Source: a virus
Direction: 5' to 3' (one strand)
Virus record (IMG/VR): IMGVR_UViG_3300043464_000092
Location: 1 to 34,820 of that record
DNA: 34,820 nt
The position numbers were made by a program, and so were the translations under genes. The notes below the pieces were generated by a model. That model made no database searches, had not been told where the DNA came from, and worked only from the letters and a program-made list of their open reading frames with translations. How positions within the stretch are numbered: the stretch's first letter is position 1; every line of letters begins with the position of its first letter. Shown here piece after piece: positions 6,067 through 13,031 of this stretch.

Positions 6067-6597
6067 ATGAACGAACTAGACCAAGCCGCATGGGAACGAT
6101 GGGTTGCCTATAGGGTCGCCATCCGCAAGCCCATCAAACCCGCATCTGAACACGCGATGAAACTGAAGTTGTCGCGGTATGGCGCTGATCAAGATGCTGT
6201 GGTTAACCAAAGCATCAGCAATCAATGGCAGGGTTTGTTTGAACTTAAGGACAAGAAGAAGCCCGACCGCCCCCAAAAGTCACCGGAGCAGAAGGCGCAG
6301 GACGATGCGATGTTCATTGCCGCGCAAGATCGTGCTGCGAGGGGTTGGGACAAGCAGGAACCGACCCCGATAAACCGATTGAAACTCTGCGATGCGCTTT
6401 GGGCGAGGTATACCGTCGAGGAAGGCGCAGATACAGCCGAGCGCATGGAGTGGCTGCGCGGTGTCGTTGCGATGCACCTGCGCGATGCGCCTGCCGGGGA
6501 GGTATTGGGTAACCCGCACCTCAAGACGATGGTGTTTTGCCTCTTTGGCCCCCGTGGTATTTCACGGCTCAAAGAGCGGCAGGAGGTGCCGCGATGA
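6067..6597 (+). CDS. Hypothetical early protein, possibly replication-associated
   Basis: The 176-residue protein begins with WERWVAYRVAIRKPIKPASEHAMKLKLSRYG followed by SISNQWQGLF at about 49-58. A W-x-x-[WF]-x-x-x-R ... KP ... ngWqGLF pattern occurs in the C-terminal region of many phage replisome-organiser proteins, so a replication link is possible. The middle is charged and probably flexible (KDKKKPDRPQKSPEQKAQ), and the C-terminal half is helical. No ATPase or helicase motif is present. It has an AGGAG ribosome site. If it does act in replication, it is the only such candidate in the window. Confidence 0.65.
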   Translation: MNELDQAAWERWVAYRVAIRKPIKPASEHAMKLKLSRYGADQDAVVNQSISNQWQGLFELKDKKKPDRPQKSPEQKAQDDAMFIAAQDRAARGWDKQEPTPINRLKLCDALWARYTVEEGADTAERMEWLRGVVAMHLRDAPAGEVLGNPHLKTMVFCLFGPRGISRLKERQEVPR

Positions 6598-6610
6598 AGG
6601 AGGACAAGAC

Positions 6611-6874
6611 ATGACACGCGAGGACATCATCAGGATGGCGCGGGAGGCGGAGGATTACGTTGATACCATCTACTCTAAAGGCGAGTATCACCCCGGATGG
6701 TTGGAAGTCTTTAATGTTCGCTTCGCCGCCCTCGTCGCAGAGGCCGAGCGGGAGGCGTGTGCGAAGATTGCCGACAGCCAGATAGAAAACACCGCCATCT
6801 TGCTGGTCAACCCCGGCAAATCTGCCGCAGCATGGGACATCGCTAACGCCATCCGTGCGAGGGGGAGCAAATGA
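6611..6874 (+). CDS. Small conserved-type phage protein, 87 aa
   Basis: ATG at 6611 is preceded by AAGGAGG at a good distance, so the longer overlapping frame from 6392 is rejected. The product starts MTREDIIRMAREAEDY, contains RFAALVAEAEREACAKIAD and ends AIRARGSK. This layout of two charged helices with a variable linker is very common in small early phage proteins of unknown function. Its stop overlaps the next ATG (ATGA). Confidence 0.65.
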   Translation: MTREDIIRMAREAEDYVDTIYSKGEYHPGWLEVFNVRFAALVAEAEREACAKIADSQIENTAILLVNPGKSAAAWDIANAIRARGSK

Positions 6875-7050
6875 CCCGCACCTGCAAACAATGCGGGGAA
6901 AGGTTTAGCGGCGCTTCGGCTATCCTTCAACATCGCAGCGGTGCTTGCGGTAACGAGGAACTGCTGCGGTCACGCGGCTGGGTTAAGACCCGCGCAGGTT
7001 GGGTGTCTCCACAACGCGCAGCACACGATGCAAAAAACCGTGGAGTTTGA
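6871..7050 (+). CDS. Small zinc-finger-like protein, 59 aa
   Basis: The ATG overlaps the upstream stop (ATGA). The product begins MTRTCKQCGERFSGASAILQ; C5, C8, H21 and C26 form a possible C2HC zinc finger. The remainder is basic (RSRGWVKTRAGWVSPQRAAH), compatible with nucleic-acid binding. No larger domain is present. The function is unknown. A further 14-codon frame at 7055-7099 fills the gap to the methyltransferase, but I do not call it. Confidence 0.6.
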   Translation: MTRTCKQCGERFSGASAILQHRSGACGNEELLRSRGWVKTRAGWVSPQRAAHDAKNRGV

Positions 7051-7095
7051 ATTTATGAAGAACCAAAATGAGCCGCACATAAAACGAGATTTGTT

Positions 7096-7827
7096 GTGAT
7101 CCCTTTTGCAGCAATGTTCCACAAAGACTATCAGGACTTCAGCCTTGAAAAACGGCTTGAAGTGCAAAAAGCATTACAACAATTGATGTCGCTTCTTGGC
7201 GCAAACAAAGGAAACGATTGCACCTTGCACGACGATCTGTTTGTGTGGTTTAGAAACTTGTTTTTTACGACTGACCCGCGTTTCGACACCGCGTGCGGTA
7301 GCCTCAATTTTGCCTTACGCGCCCGCCTATGGCGGCTTTACACGTTGTGCTGGGCGTGTGAGCAGGCATTGGGCAAAGGCGACATAGTAGACATCGGTAC
7401 TTACGACGGTCGGGCGTTGGAAGTTGTGCTGCGTTATCAAACGTCACTCCCTGCCGTCCACGCCTACGACTTGTTTGACAACGTGCCCGAGGAAGCCCGC
7501 AAGGCTGACCACGGCCCTAACCTTTTTGAACAGGTGCGCCAGCGCCTCGCGCCCTTTAACGCCACGGTTTATAAGGGCGACATCTGCGCTGTCACCGCCC
7601 TGCCCGAACGGATCGGGTTCTGCCAAATTGACCTTAACAACGCCGAGGCCGAGGGTTACATTTTCCCGTTAATCTACGAACGACTGCAGCCGGGGTCGAT
7701 CGTCGTGTTTGACGACTACGGGTTCCGCCGATACCGTGAGTCAGCCCTAACGCACCAGCGATTTCTTGAGAGCAAAGAGCAGGTGTTAGAACTGCCGACC
7801 GGGCAGGGGCTATTGGTCAAACAATGA
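7096..7827 (+). CDS. TylF-type SAM-dependent methyltransferase
   Basis: The 243-residue protein has the class I methyltransferase core: VDIGTYDGRALEV (98-110, SAM loop), AYDLFDNVPEEA (123-134), and CQIDLNNAEAEGYIFPLI (176-193) followed by LQPGSIVVFDDYGF (197-210). The acidic metal-binding segments and overall order match TylF/MycF sugar O-methyltransferases. These act on sugars of natural products or surface glycans; the substrate here is unknown. GTG at 7096 is used, with ATG at 7114 as an alternative. It overlaps the downstream nuclease gene (ATGA). Confidence 0.83.
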   Translation: MIPFAAMFHKDYQDFSLEKRLEVQKALQQLMSLLGANKGNDCTLHDDLFVWFRNLFFTTDPRFDTACGSLNFALRARLWRLYTLCWACEQALGKGDIVDIGTYDGRALEVVLRYQTSLPAVHAYDLFDNVPEEARKADHGPNLFEQVRQRLAPFNATVYKGDICAVTALPERIGFCQIDLNNAEAEGYIFPLIYERLQPGSIVVFDDYGFRRYRESALTHQRFLESKEQVLELPTGQGLLVKQ

Positions 7828-8147
7828 GGTACGCGGCCCGCCGCGACGGCAACGACGCCATCATCACCGAGGCGCTACGCAAGGCCGGGTTTACGGTAAT
7901 GGATTACGGTACCGCTGGGCAGGGCATCCCCGACAAACTAATTAGTCGTTTACTGCCTGACGGCTTGCAGTGGATATGTTGGGTGGAGGTCAAGATGCCC
8001 AAGGGACGCCTTAAAACCGCGCAGGAAGCGTTTAGAGACGTTTTCGAGCCTAGGGGTGAGCATTACGTCGCCCGTGACGCAGAAACCGCTATACGCGAAC
8101 TCTACGCCCGGTACACGGCGGCTATTAAACCGGAGCAACTCCGTTAA
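7824..8147 (+). CDS. PD-(D/E)XK (VRR-NUC-like) nuclease, 107 aa
   Basis: An N-terminal helix RRDGNDAIITEALRKAGF is followed by GTAGQGIPDKLISR (D37) and WVEVKMPKGRLKTAQEAF (E55, K57). D then E-x-K after a G-x-PD turn is the site of the VRR-NUC/Holliday-resolvase branch of the restriction-endonuclease fold. Such small phage enzymes cut structured DNA during recombination or packaging; the exact substrate is not shown. The 3' end overlaps the 3' end of the opposite-strand glycosyltransferase by 23 bases, leaving no room for a terminator between them. Confidence 0.82.
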   Translation: MRYAARRDGNDAIITEALRKAGFTVMDYGTAGQGIPDKLISRLLPDGLQWICWVEVKMPKGRLKTAQEAFRDVFEPRGEHYVARDAETAIRELYARYTAAIKPEQLR

Positions 8148-8802
8148 GCAACGCTTTGCGCTGGCCTTTGTAATGGGTGATTGAGGGCCGGGGGTAGACG
8201 TTGGCGGCTTCTGGCAAGCAGGCAAACTCAAACTCGGGCAGATATTTCACCCAAGACGCAGGCAACAAATTAACGTAATTCCGCAAAACTTCTTGATCGC
8301 CGTACCAGCGCTTGAACTTGTCTGGCAAAGCGGCATAAGTCTCGGCCATTGTTTCCCATGCACCGCTACTAGCCGTAATCGTGCAACACCCAAGGATCGG
8401 GTACACTTCGTCCAGCGTCTTTCCTGCATATTCGCTGTAATCTTGCCCGCGCTGGCGGATGTTGAACATTGCTTCACGGTTGAACGAGCGACGGCAAACG
8501 GCGATGTGGTAGTCGTCAAGGAGCAATTCGACGTTAATTGGTTTGTTTACGATCATATCGGTGTCGAGGTACATCGCAGGTTCCGTTAGCCCCAGCCCGG
8601 CAAACGCTTGGGTGCGCCAAAGCATTAAGAACTCTGGGTCGCCGTTAGTCGGGGCCGTCCACGTTACCCCCGGCACCGTGCGGGTGTCGTGATCGGTAAC
8701 CTGTATTACTTCAACGGAAGGGTTATGTCGGCGGAGTGATTCCACCATCCTCGCGGGCATGGCGAGGTCTGGGCCAACGTGGAAAAACACAAAAGTTGAC
8801 AT
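8125..8802 (-). CDS. GT-A fold glycosyltransferase on the opposite strand
   Basis: The 225-residue protein starts MSTFVFFHVGPDLAMPARM, shows a first Rossmann-like half, and has the metal-binding DTD motif at residues 80-82 (MYLDTDMIV). A GDQEVLRNYVNLLP segment and a C-terminal SITHYKG are as in GT8-like enzymes. The substrate is unknown. ATG at 8802 is preferred over TTG at 8838. It is the only minus-strand gene inside the rightward unit and so resembles a separately transcribed moron. A TTGGCG-17-TATCGT pair lies just before the ATG, but would leave almost no leader. Confidence 0.82.
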   Translation of the reverse strand: MSTFVFFHVGPDLAMPARMVESLRRHNPSVEVIQVTDHDTRTVPGVTWTAPTNGDPEFLMLWRTQAFAGLGLTEPAMYLDTDMIVNKPINVELLLDDYHIAVCRRSFNREAMFNIRQRGQDYSEYAGKTLDEVYPILGCCTITASSGAWETMAETYAALPDKFKRWYGDQEVLRNYVNLLPASWVKYLPEFEFACLPEAANVYPRPSITHYKGQRKALLNGVAPV

Positions 8803-8821
8803 AGTTGCAACGATACACCTG

Positions 8822-8830
8822 TGTGATAAT
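8822..8830 (+). promoter_or_regulatory. Candidate extended -10 promoter
   Basis: TGTGATAAT is an extended -10 (TG-N-GATAAT, five of six to TATAAT) in the 47-base gap between divergent genes. Transcription would begin near 8837, directly before the GGAGG ribosome site at 8841-8845. No good -35 lies at normal spacing. Confidence 0.4.
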
Positions 8831-8849
8831 CTCGCCAAGCGGAGGTACT

Positions 8850-9218
8850 ATGTCGCACAAAGACGCAGCAGAGTTTGTCGGTGTATTACTGCACAGCAGT
8901 ACGGCAGCCCACTTCCTTCATTTGCAGACGGCCTCATACGCTGCCCACAAGGCACTTGGCCACTATTACGAGAACATCGTGGACTTGGCCGACAAGTATG
9001 CGGAAGCCTACCAAGGGCACTACGGCATTATCCCTCTCGCCGACTACCCCGAGGGGTTCAAGGTACAAAAGGACGCGGCCAAGTACGCCGATAGCCTGCT
9101 GACCTTTGTGAAAGGCACCCGCAAAGAACTGCCTAAAGACACCGACCTGCAGAACATCATTGACGAGATCGTGGGCGAGATTGCCGCGTTGCTCTACAAG
9201 TTGGAGCGATTTAAATAG
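8850..9218 (+). CDS. DUF5856-like ferritin/Dps-type helical protein
   Basis: The 122-residue product, MSHKDAAEFVGVLLHSSTAA, continues with HFLHLQTASYAAHKALGHYY and YAEAYQGHYG. These His- and Tyr-rich helices resemble the Dps-like four-helix bundle called DUF5856 in aquatic phages. Residues such as H15, H21, H24 and H33 could bind metal, but ferritin-like activity is not shown. ATG at 8850 follows GGAGG; the upstream extension to 8805 is unlikely. It probably starts its own transcript from 8822-8830, opposite the glycosyltransferase. The stop overlaps the next start (TAGTG). Confidence 0.72.
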   Translation: MSHKDAAEFVGVLLHSSTAAHFLHLQTASYAAHKALGHYYENIVDLADKYAEAYQGHYGIIPLADYPEGFKVQKDAAKYADSLLTFVKGTRKELPKDTDLQNIIDEIVGEIAALLYKLERFK

Positions 9219-10636
9219 TGCCTCGCCCTGCGCCATCACGGGTTGCCGCCGCGCTCGACTATCTCCAGCGGATGCGTGACCGTGCAACGCAATTTATAAA
9301 CACGCCGGGAACCGCACGCCCTGACGAATACCAAGAGCGATTCGGAATGGCTGGCGATGCCGTGCCTTCTATCGCTCAAACAGGTCAAGCAGCGGCAGCG
9401 TTTGGGCGTGGCACTACCCGTTTACCATTTCGGATGCTTGGCACCCCGGTAGACCTTTCTGCGCTCGGCATGGCGGCTGCTGGCTATCCAACAGATACAC
9501 CCGTCGGCGGTTCAGATTGGATGATTGACCAAGCCGCCCGAGCAGGACTTGCTTACCCGCGTACAGACAATGCGATGGAAGCGATTGGCGATGTTGCAGC
9601 CAGTTTTGTTAACCCAGTTGGCCCAGCAACACGCATCGGAACCACCATTGAAAGAGGCGCTGAATATGCAAAGTCAATCCCCGGATTTGAGTCACTTGGA
9701 CGACCCGGAGGAAATCGCAGCGTGGCAGAAGCACAGAGAGCGGCTTCGCGTGCAGCAGGTGGCACGCCTGCCCTCATCGGCACCCCAACAGAACCCCTCT
9801 CCGTTGCCGGTCGCACCTATGTTTCCGGGCCTACCAAAAAAGCCGTAAAGGCTGCGGAAAATTACGCATCACGCCGGGGAACTTCTTACGCTCCCCCAAA
9901 AACTTTTAGAAAGGTAATTCCCGAACGAGCAACTAAAATTGCCGCCGCTTACGATGCGATGCCACACGCCCCGAACGATCCAAAGGTTAAAGCAGCATAC
10001 GATGCGATGATTGACGAGACGCTTGACCAATGGAACGAGATTAAAAAATCTGGTCTAAAGGTCGAGTTTATTCGCCCCGATATGCAAGACCCGTATGCGA
10101 AAAGCCCTCGCGCCGCAATTATGGATGTGCGCGACAACAATCACCTGTGGGTGTTCCCTACGGAAAGCGGATTTGGAGGCAGCGAAAGCGCCCATGTAGA
10201 TATTAGCGGCAACCCGCTGCTTCGCAAGACAGGCGAGGTTATCGACGGCGTGCCGGTTACCGCAAACGATATATTCCGCATCGTCCACGACTACTTCGGG
10301 CATATCAAATACGGGCATGGGTTCCGCGCAGACGGAGAGGAAAACGCTTGGAGGGCGCATTCGGCTATGTACAGCCCGTTGGCCCGTAAGGCGATGACCT
10401 CGGAAACACGCGGTCAGAACAGTTGGGTTAACTACGGCCCGTATGGCAAACAGAACAGAACCGCCAGCGGCGCTGATACGCAATACGCTCCACAGAAAAC
10501 GGGGTTATTGCCTGACTGGGTAATCGAAGAAGGATTGGCTGACGAATTCTACCCAGAAACACCGCTACGGTTGCCGCCCACCAAAATTGCAGCAGGGTTA
10601 ACTGCATACGGTGAAGCAAAGAAAGAGCGCAAATAA
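9218..10636 (+). CDS. 472-aa protein with conserved HD/ENAWRxH domain of unknown function
   Basis: Residues 1-220 are Ala/Gly-rich and low in complexity, resembling the N-terminal parts of phage ejected proteins. Residues 230-440 form a distinct domain: an early helix with AYDAMPHAPNDPKVKAAYDA, then DVRDNNHLWVFP, FRIVHDYFGH (HD at 357-358, H362), GEENAWRAHSAMYS (375-388) and ETRGQNSWVN (396-405). I recall similar blocks inside large phage polyproteins, without an assigned activity. The invariant-looking His, Asp, Glu and Arg suggest an enzyme, possibly metal-dependent. GTG at 9218 has a GGAG eleven bases upstream. It lies just before the terminase genes. Confidence 0.7.
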   Translation: MPRPAPSRVAAALDYLQRMRDRATQFINTPGTARPDEYQERFGMAGDAVPSIAQTGQAAAAFGRGTTRLPFRMLGTPVDLSALGMAAAGYPTDTPVGGSDWMIDQAARAGLAYPRTDNAMEAIGDVAASFVNPVGPATRIGTTIERGAEYAKSIPGFESLGRPGGNRSVAEAQRAASRAAGGTPALIGTPTEPLSVAGRTYVSGPTKKAVKAAENYASRRGTSYAPPKTFRKVIPERATKIAAAYDAMPHAPNDPKVKAAYDAMIDETLDQWNEIKKSGLKVEFIRPDMQDPYAKSPRAAIMDVRDNNHLWVFPTESGFGGSESAHVDISGNPLLRKTGEVIDGVPVTANDIFRIVHDYFGHIKYGHGFRADGEENAWRAHSAMYSPLARKAMTSETRGQNSWVNYGPYGKQNRTASGADTQYAPQKTGLLPDWVIEEGLADEFYPETPLRLPPTKIAAGLTAYGEAKKERK

Positions 10637-10704
10637 GTTAACCCAAGGCAACAGCGGCAAAGATAGTTTCGTTAGATAAACAATCAAGATATATTAACCC
10701 CGGT

Positions 10705-10965
10705 ATGCCAGCAGGAAGACCCAAAGGAAGCCCGAACAAGTCAACCGCCGCCGCACGGGAGGCGATAGCCGCTTTTGTGGACAACAACGCAGACCGCCTC
10801 CAAGGGTGGCTAGACGAGATTGCAGCAGAGAAGGGAGCGCAGGCTGCGTTCGACGCTTTCAGCACTCTGCTGGAATACCACGTTCCCAAACTCGCCCGCC
10901 AAGAGATCACAGGCAAGGACAACGGCCCGGTCAAGGTACAGATCGGATGGATGGCACCCGAATAA
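10705..10965 (+). CDS. Probable terminase small subunit, 86 aa
   Basis: The product starts MPAGRPKGSPNKSTAAAREA, a basic arm common to phage small terminases, and continues with helices FVDNNADRLQGWLDEIA and AAFDAFSTLLEYHVPKLAR. Small terminases recognise the packaging site and load the large subunit. It overlaps the large terminase gene by 19 bases. No Shine-Dalgarno site is visible; a TATATT box at 10690-10695 lies only ten bases before the ATG, so a very short leader is possible. The small size is below that of P22 gp3, so the call rests on context and the N-terminal arm. Confidence 0.7.
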   Translation: MPAGRPKGSPNKSTAAAREAIAAFVDNNADRLQGWLDEIAAEKGAQAAFDAFSTLLEYHVPKLARQEITGKDNGPVKVQIGWMAPE

Positions 10966-12287
10966 TCCTGCCCTACCGCCCACGCAAGGCGTTCATGCCG
11001 TTTCATGAGCGCACGAAACGCTGGGCTTGCCTCGTAGCGCACAGACGCGCAGGTAAGACCGTCGCCGCTGTCAATGACATGATTCGCGCTGCTGCGATGT
11101 ACCAAGGGCCTTACGGGCTGTTCGCATACGTCGCCCCGTACAGGTCGCAGGCCAAGGCCGTTGCTTGGCAATATTTTAAGGACGGCGCACAGCCAATTAT
11201 CCAATCGGTAAACGAGCAAGAATTAACTATTACGCTAATTAACGGCGCACAAATACGCTTGTTCGGGGCTGACAACGCCGATGCCATGCGCGGAATGGGC
11301 TACTCGGGGGTATACGCTGATGAATATGGAGACTGGAAACCGAGTGTTTGGGGCAACGTAATTCGCCCCGCTTTGAGTGATAAAAACGGATGGTGCGTTT
11401 TCGGGGGTACTCCGAAGGGGCGCAACCAGTTTTATGACATTTATGAACTTGCCCAACGCTTACCCGATGAATGGTTCCTGTTGCGCTTGCCTGCCTCCAG
11501 CAGCGGGTTATTACCGGCGACTGAACTAGCAGCCGCCAAAGCGCAGTTGGCCGAGGATCAGTATCTACAGGAGTACGAGTGCAGTTTTGAGGCTGCGGTT
11601 CTCGGCGCTTTTTACGGCAAAGAGATGCGCGAGGCGCAGGATCAGGGCCGTATCTGCCAAGTCCCGCACGACCCCGGGCTGCCTGTGTATAGCAGTTGGG
11701 ATTTGGGATATAGAGACGACACGGCGGTGTGGTTTTACCAACTTGGGCGCGGGGAAATCCGCGTCATTGACTTCTACGCTGTAAGCGGCGAGGACATCCA
11801 TGACATTGCCGCCGTGGTTACGGGCAAACCGTATAAATACGCCCGTCATTACCTACCGCACGACGCTCGGGCAAAATCGTTACAAACCGGCAAAAGCATT
11901 GTGGAGCAATTGGCCGCCTATCTGGACATTGCCAAACTGGCCGTGGTACCCGACATTGGCGTGCAATCAGGCATCCAAGCCGTCCGTATGACGTTACCCC
12001 GCGTGTGGTTTGACTCCGAGAAATGCCGAGAGGGCATAGAGGCGCTGCGGCAGTATCAGCGCGAGTACGACGAGGATAAAAAGGCATACCGCCAATCGCC
12101 GCGCCACGATTGGACTAGCCACCCTAGTGACGCTTTCCGTATGTTGTGTGTATCATGGCAGGAAGTTGCAGAAAAGACCCCGGCGGCAGAGGTTAAACCG
12201 CTTATCGTCGGGCCGGGTAACACAGTTACGCTCAACGATATGTGGGCAGTGCATGACCGCACGTCGAGCAGGAGGGCAAGGATATGA
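10947..12287 (+). CDS. terL: Terminase large subunit
   Basis: The 446-residue protein has an N-terminal packaging ATPase with Walker A HRRAGKT (32-38), Walker B VYADEY (122-127) and coupling motif GTPKGR (154-159). The C-terminal RNase H-like nuclease has acids D252 in SSWDLGYRDD, D306 in LPHDARAKS and D395 in SHPSDAFRML. It pumps DNA into the prohead and cuts concatemers. ATG at 10947 lies within the small-subunit gene; the longer frame to 10806 is rejected because its first 47 residues are a shadow of that gene. It couples to the next gene by ATGA. Confidence 0.96.
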   Translation: MDGTRIILPYRPRKAFMPFHERTKRWACLVAHRRAGKTVAAVNDMIRAAAMYQGPYGLFAYVAPYRSQAKAVAWQYFKDGAQPIIQSVNEQELTITLINGAQIRLFGADNADAMRGMGYSGVYADEYGDWKPSVWGNVIRPALSDKNGWCVFGGTPKGRNQFYDIYELAQRLPDEWFLLRLPASSSGLLPATELAAAKAQLAEDQYLQEYECSFEAAVLGAFYGKEMREAQDQGRICQVPHDPGLPVYSSWDLGYRDDTAVWFYQLGRGEIRVIDFYAVSGEDIHDIAAVVTGKPYKYARHYLPHDARAKSLQTGKSIVEQLAAYLDIAKLAVVPDIGVQSGIQAVRMTLPRVWFDSEKCREGIEALRQYQREYDEDKKAYRQSPRHDWTSHPSDAFRMLCVSWQEVAEKTPAAEVKPLIVGPGNTVTLNDMWAVHDRTSSRRARI

Positions 12288-12577
12288 CCGCGATTAGTCC
12301 AGTACGCAACAATTACGTTGCGGTAGCCGCGACTTCTACGACGACGTTTGGTGCTGCGGGCGCGTACATTCACAGCGTCGTGGTTAACGTTGCCAGCAAC
12401 ACCGAGGCCACGGTTGTCGTCAGCGACAACGGCACGGAATTGGTACGTATCCCCGCCACGCAAGCCGCTGGCGCGTATGTGATCCCGCTGGAAGTGGCAA
12501 GTAAGGGCGCAATTACCGCGACCTGCTCGGGTAACTCCAACTGCCGCGTCGTCGGCCTGTTTAGCACTTACACATGA
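12284..12577 (+). CDS. Small beta-rich virion-type protein, 97 aa
   Basis: The product is rich in Val, Thr, Ala and Ser with alternating hydrophobic residues (YIHSVVVNVASNTEATVVVS, later CRVVGLFSTYT), predicting a small beta-sandwich. There is no signal peptide, membrane span or catalytic motif. Lying between the terminase and portal genes, with overlapping start (ATGA) and stop, it is probably a minor head or decoration protein, but this is inference from composition and place. Confidence 0.6.
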   Translation: MTAISPVRNNYVAVAATSTTTFGAAGAYIHSVVVNVASNTEATVVVSDNGTELVRIPATQAAGAYVIPLEVASKGAITATCSGNSNCRVVGLFSTYT

Positions 12578-12738
12578 ACAAGCCGGGCCTTTACGCCAAC
12601 ATCCTTGCAAAGCAAGAGCGCATTAAGGCTGGCTCTAATGAGCGCATGAAGCGTCCCGGTGAGGAGGGGCGACCGTCGGCAGCAGACTTCAAGCAAGCCG
12701 CCAAGACCGCTAAACCCGAGAGTAAAGGTAAGAAATGA
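12574..12738 (+). CDS. Small basic phage protein, 54 aa
   Basis: The ATG at 12574 overlaps the previous stop (ATGA), and its own stop overlaps the next ATG. The product begins MNKPGLYANILAKQERIKAG and contains KRPGEEGRPSAADFKQAAKT. I recall very similar short proteins (kpGLYaNI.aKr.RI..GS.e.M..pG) in many phages next to portal genes, role unknown. It is probably disordered and basic; an accessory role in head assembly or DNA binding is possible but not shown. Confidence 0.7.
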   Translation: MNKPGLYANILAKQERIKAGSNERMKRPGEEGRPSAADFKQAAKTAKPESKGKK

Positions 12739-13031
12739 GCGCAGCGTGGCAGCGTAAAGCAGGCAAAAACCCGAAAGGTGGTTTAAATGCCGCTGGCCGC
12801 GCCTCTTACAAAGCCGAGACGGGTGGCACATTGAAGCCCCCGGTAAAGGCTGGCGACAACCCACGCCGCGCCTCTTTCTTGGCCCGTATGGGCAATATGC
12901 CGGGGCCAATGGAGAAGGACGGTAAGCCCACGCGCCTCGCCCTCGCCCTCAAGGCATGGGGCGCTGGCAGCAAGGCAGAGGCCAAGAGCAAGGCCGCCGC
13001 CATCAGCAAGCGCAACAAGGGGAAAGACTGA
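12735..13031 (+). CDS. DUF6321-like small phage protein, 98 aa
   Basis: The product begins MSAAWQRKAGKNPKGGLNAA and continues with GRASYKAETGG, LKPPVKAGDNPRRASFLARM, GNMPGPMEKDGKPTR and a Lys/Ala-rich helix. This block (AWQRkeGkNP.GGLNakGRaSy, NPRRasFlaRm.gMPGP) is common in tailed phages and is called DUF6321 as far as I recall. Its function is unknown. It is positively charged and translationally coupled on both sides, lying directly before the portal gene, so it is probably co-expressed with head proteins. Confidence 0.75.
   Translation: MSAAWQRKAGKNPKGGLNAAGRASYKAETGGTLKPPVKAGDNPRRASFLARMGNMPGPMEKDGKPTRLALALKAWGAGSKAEAKSKAAAISKRNKGKD

Noticed and set aside
9525-9848. A 107-codon plus-strand frame inside the 472-aa gene, with a plausible-looking charged segment (LDDPEEIAAWQKHRERLR)
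   Set aside because: There is no ribosome site and no homologue I recognise, and the main frame stays open and natural throughout. Dual coding cannot be excluded without conservation data.
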